Source: Pyrrhosoma nymphula
Lineage: Eukaryota > Arthropoda > Insecta > Odonata > Coenagrionidae
Assembly: GCA_963573305.1 (NCBI GenBank)
Contig: OY754330.1
Span: 21,176,596 to 21,240,595, forward strand
DNA length: 64,000 bases
Direction: 5' to 3'
Below are positions 60,736 to 64,000 of the stretch, one piece after another (position 1 is the first letter of the stretch; the number at the start of each line of letters is the position of its first letter). A program made the translations under genes and the position numbers. The notes below the pieces were generated by a model that ran no database searches, was not told the origin of the DNA, and saw only the letters and a list, made by a program, of their open reading frames with translations.

Positions 60736-61617
60736 TAAACTGAACGGTGAAAAATTATTTCTCGCCACTTACCGTAAAAATATATTCACTTTATTTGGAG
60801 TGCTCTAATCATATCCCAATGTCGGGAGAAGGCCATGCATCATGCTGGAGAATTACGAACGGAGGTGGGAGGAGAGTTTTTTCTCCGAAAAAAGTTCGAC
60901 CCCTCGGAAAAAAAGACGCGTCTACGTGTGCGAGCAAAAAAAGAAGCGAGCGGTCTTCGAACAAGATCATAATTGTTTCCACTTCAGAGAGGGCCGTCTG
61001 TGCTACGCGCCGGAAAACTTCCCCGGGGGAAGCAATACGTCATATCGGAGCGTCGCAAGAAAGAGTGTAAGGGGGGTTCAGAAAGTGCCTGAGAGGGAGA
61101 GGTGACAGGAGAGATGAGAAGAAAAAACAAGATAGGAAGAACATGCGAGAGGAAGAGAGTTGGGGGGATGGCACTCCGAACTTAACACTCCCTTTCCCTC
61201 CTCGTGCTCCGCTTCTTTTTGCCCACTCCTCCCGCTCGACGGAAGTTTTTCTCGCCAATTAAATCGGGCAACAACGCCTGAGACGTGTTTCCGCACGCCG
61301 ACTAAGGGAGTGGTCTTTTCCAGCGAAGTCATCGCTAAGTCATTTAGGAAACGAACGTATTTTAGGGATTCCGAGAAGACGAGGGAGAACGATTCGCTCT
61401 CAAAGGAGTGGATTCTTATACATATTAGGTGGAGGAAGGTCTATGGTCGAAAAAAGTACGATCTTAAGTCGGCTATCGTGGCCGAAATCATCATTTTGCA
61501 TCACAAATGTGTATTCAACAACCAGGGGCTAAACTATGATAGACCGTTTTTTTTCACCACGTCTTCTAATCTTACGCTTACTTGATTTCTATTCCCAAAT
61601 CAACATACCTCCCGGTG
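60736..61617. other. Non-coding stretch
   Basis: 60840-61260 is purine-rich then pyrimidine-rich with several overlapping ORFs up to 141 aa, none with a domain. Confidence 0.5.
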
Positions 61618-61619
61618 AA

Positions 61620-61755
61620 GTCATTCCCTGATGACGATTGACGACTCGTGCATCAAAACGTCGGCAGAAGTGCAGAGCGTGACCCGGTGGAGAAACCGAA
61701 TAGACGCCACCTACATCATACGCCGGAAAAGCATTGCAGATCATTCTTAACATTC
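61620..61755 (+). repeat. GAAACGTCGGC repeat, copy 2
   Basis: CCCTGATGACGATTGACG is followed by ATCAAAACGTCGGCAGAAG, GACCCGGTGGAGAAACCGA, CATCATACGCCGGAAAAGC and AGATCATTC. The second half matches the minus-strand copy at 36780-36905 block by block. CTGATGA is intact here but GAAA has become AAAA, so a hammerhead-like core would be inactive. Confidence 0.65.
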
Positions 61756-64000
61756 CTTCTCTCTTCATTCCGTATAAAATTCCTACCCTTTTCCAATTTC
61801 TTCGTCGCTTATTAACCATTAATACTTAACCTTAGTAACCTTCCACATTTGTCTTATACTAATTTCCTCCATCTCTTTTCTATCCCTCCCATTGGATTCT
61901 AGTACTACCTAATCCATTCGCCAGCTTTTTTTCTCATATATTCTCCATCCCGCTCCAAGCCACGTTTCGAACGCATCCAATCTGCTCTATCTCTCTCTAA
62001 AAGGCCCTAGAAGAAGAACCATACACAATTCATAATCTTTCTTCCCATTTATACTTGGGATTCCTTTCAAATGGACTCCCCTGTTTGTGCATCCCATGTG
62101 GAGGCAAATCTCCTTCCTAATATCGTTAGTATCACGTCTATAATCATTAAAAAAAACTTCAATACAAACGGCTACGGTCAATGCTACTGACTCAAGAAAT
62201 TTCTAATTGTTCTACCTACTCTACCTAAATCCATCTTACTTTTATATTAATTAAGCTGTTTTTGACACGGAACAGAAAAACGGATTTTTCCTCATGTTTG
62301 GTTTTGGCGCTCAAGTTTTTGAACGTCTGTTTCGAAAATATTTGTTAAGGATTCATTCACGTGAAATAATTTCTTCTCTTCTCTCTGTTCGGATTCTTAC
62401 ATACAATCTACATTCTCCATTGAGTGAGTTTCTACAACAGTATAACTGGTATTTCATTCAAAGCAACTTTTAGGGATCTTTTTCACTTACCAGTAGTACG
62501 ATTTCAGCGTAATCACTAGATAAACTGACGTAAAGGAGAGGACATCTTTTATGAATACCCAGATATACGAGCAAAAAGAAAACCCATGAGACTAAAACAT
62601 TAATGGGCCGAACCAGTTCCAAACGGAGAGAATGTTTGATTGGCTGCGACTGAAAGAAAGTTGGGAGAGAGCGACAGAAATCGCGGAAAGTCGCAGATTG
62701 AAGCAAAGAAGAACAAAAGCGCTCGCTCCTCACATTTCCAAGAAAGAAAAGCAATGGAAAGCTTGGAGCAAAAAGGAAGGTGCTTTGAAGATTTGGAGTC
62801 TATAAGAAGGTCGGGAAAAAGACAAAATAAAAGATCAGGAGGCACAGTGAAAAGAAGGAGCGAAAGATGAAAAAGAGAAGAAGGGGTTTGGCGCAAAGGA
62901 AATGAAAAGGAACAATGGGGCAAACGAGAGAGATGTCCACGGGGCACACAATGTCTTCCTTCTTCCTCCTCATCCGTCATCTTTGCTCTCCGATGCATCC
63001 TTCGGCCTCTCCATTGGAATACAAGGGTCGAGCGAGTCAATGCATCGTCGGATACTGGCCGCAGAATGTTAGGAAGAGAAGGGGCGATGAAAGAGAACGG
63101 AAATGAAGAAATGGGAAATAATTTCCGGTGAAATGGAAGGATTTGCATCATTTTGAAAGGAGGGGGAAAGGTGAGCGTGAGGGAATGAGACGGGGACGGA
63201 CGGAGAAAGGGAAACCCTTTTTCAGGACCTTTCGAAACATTTTCAATCCCCGAGAGCTTATTCATGCATATCTCTCTTCTTCGAGTGCGATCGTTCGACT
63301 TGAAATGGAATTCTATCACAAGCCGCATTCTTCAGGGAACAAATTTTATCTTAGGAAACTAATGTGCTTATTTTTCTCTCGAATGGGAACATTTTTCGCT
63401 CCTCTAGACTTCTCGTGAATGGAAACCAACGGAAAACCCCCAACTGTTCATTTGGTAGGATCGTAACGTTTCGAGCCGATGTTAGCCAATGACGGGTACT
63501 TTCATCGTATTACCTAGTTTCCATTACACCTAAGTCGAATTTGACATGCTACGCTAATGCTTTAGCTGTTTCACTATCAGGAATGCGTCCGCTTCATGAA
63601 ATATTATTCTGATAGTGGAATATTCTAATTGGTCGTTATTGGAGAGAAAAATTGTCATTTTTGTCTGCACTAGGGCAGTAATTATGAGGCGTTCTAACGA
63701 TTAAGTGAGGTTTAAAAGGAAACAATATCACCTCTAAATGTTCAAACTGATATCATTCAATGAGAGCTTAATTTTGTAGTCCACTTGAACCTTATATTGC
63801 ATAAGATTTGACAAAAAAATGGGAGAATACTCTTGACCCCATAAATAAAATAAGAAAAGTAGGTTACTACCAGGGCTAACTAGGAATTAAGAAATATACG
63901 TAGGAAAATAGGTCACAGGTTTTCAGTAACAAACTTACGTTTGATTAAAATTATCCTTTGCCAATATTTTTCAGGATTAAAATATAAAAACAAACGCGGG
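61756..64000. other. Non-coding stretch to the window end; purine-rich 62640-63240
   Basis: 62640-63240 is GA-rich on the plus strand, which accounts for the longest ORF of the window (242 aa, 62600-63328 minus, S/F/P/L-rich, no domain). 61760-62640 and 63250-64000 show nothing recognisable. Confidence 0.5.

Noticed and set aside
62600..63328. 242-aa minus-strand ORF, the longest in the window
   Set aside because: It lies on the antisense of a GA-rich tract, is dominated by S/F/P/L, has no domain or motif, and plus-strand ORFs overlap it. Composition explains its length.
1..64000. CRISPR array, prophage or bacterial operon
   Set aside because: No regularly spaced repeats, no dense coding on one strand, and the repeats present are of eukaryotic transposon types.

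Overview
This 64-kb window looks like intergenic or intronic DNA from a large, repeat-rich animal genome, most likely an arthropod and probably an insect. Three things point that way: degenerate mariner and Tc1/mariner relics, 5S-rRNA-derived and tRNA-derived SINEs, and a dense set of short non-autonomous DNA elements. I cannot name the species. I found no convincing intact protein-coding gene and no bacterial features. Most open reading frames are short and low in complexity (S/P/F/L- or R/E/G-rich), because they lie in polypyrimidine or polypurine tracts.

Layout. 1-7000: AT-rich DNA with purine/pyrimidine-rich blocks, one copy of a dispersed hairpin repeat (2196) and a diverged tandem duplication (6068-6361). 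7047-7631: a 5S-derived SINE on the minus strand with 11-bp target duplications, next to the C-terminal end of a LINE reverse-transcriptase ORF. 11159-12136: a mariner relic with terminal inverted repeats (TIRs) and a broken transposase. 15759-16241: a long fold-back element. 17291-17912: a perfect 50-bp palindrome followed by copy 1 of a ~555-bp TTAA-flanked element. 18387-19074: a TA microsatellite followed by a deleted Tc1/mariner-like element with ~125-bp TIRs. 24004-24451: an element with ~45-bp TIRs and TAA duplications (PIF/Harbinger-like). 26252-26398: a hammerhead-ribozyme-like core inside an inverted repeat. 29701: a tRNA-derived SINE. 30331 and 33781: two more dispersed hairpin repeats. 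32089-32510: a second tandem duplication. 36780-36905 and 61620-61755: two copies of a GAAACGTCGGC repeat. 39443, 42340, 43972 and 44473: copies 2-5 of the TTAA family, with copy 5 inserted inside copy 4. 51221-51888: a composite repeat. 55796-56190: a second hammerhead-like element with ~51-bp inverted repeats and 14-bp flanking direct repeats. 56972-57042: a LINE-like 3' end. 60425-60735: a second tRNA-derived SINE.

Nothing here forms an operon or pathway; the window is best read as a record of transposition. The items most worth a second look are the two hammerhead-like cores inside inverted-repeat elements, the nested TTAA family, whose insertion site can be reconstructed directly, and the perfect 50-bp palindrome.
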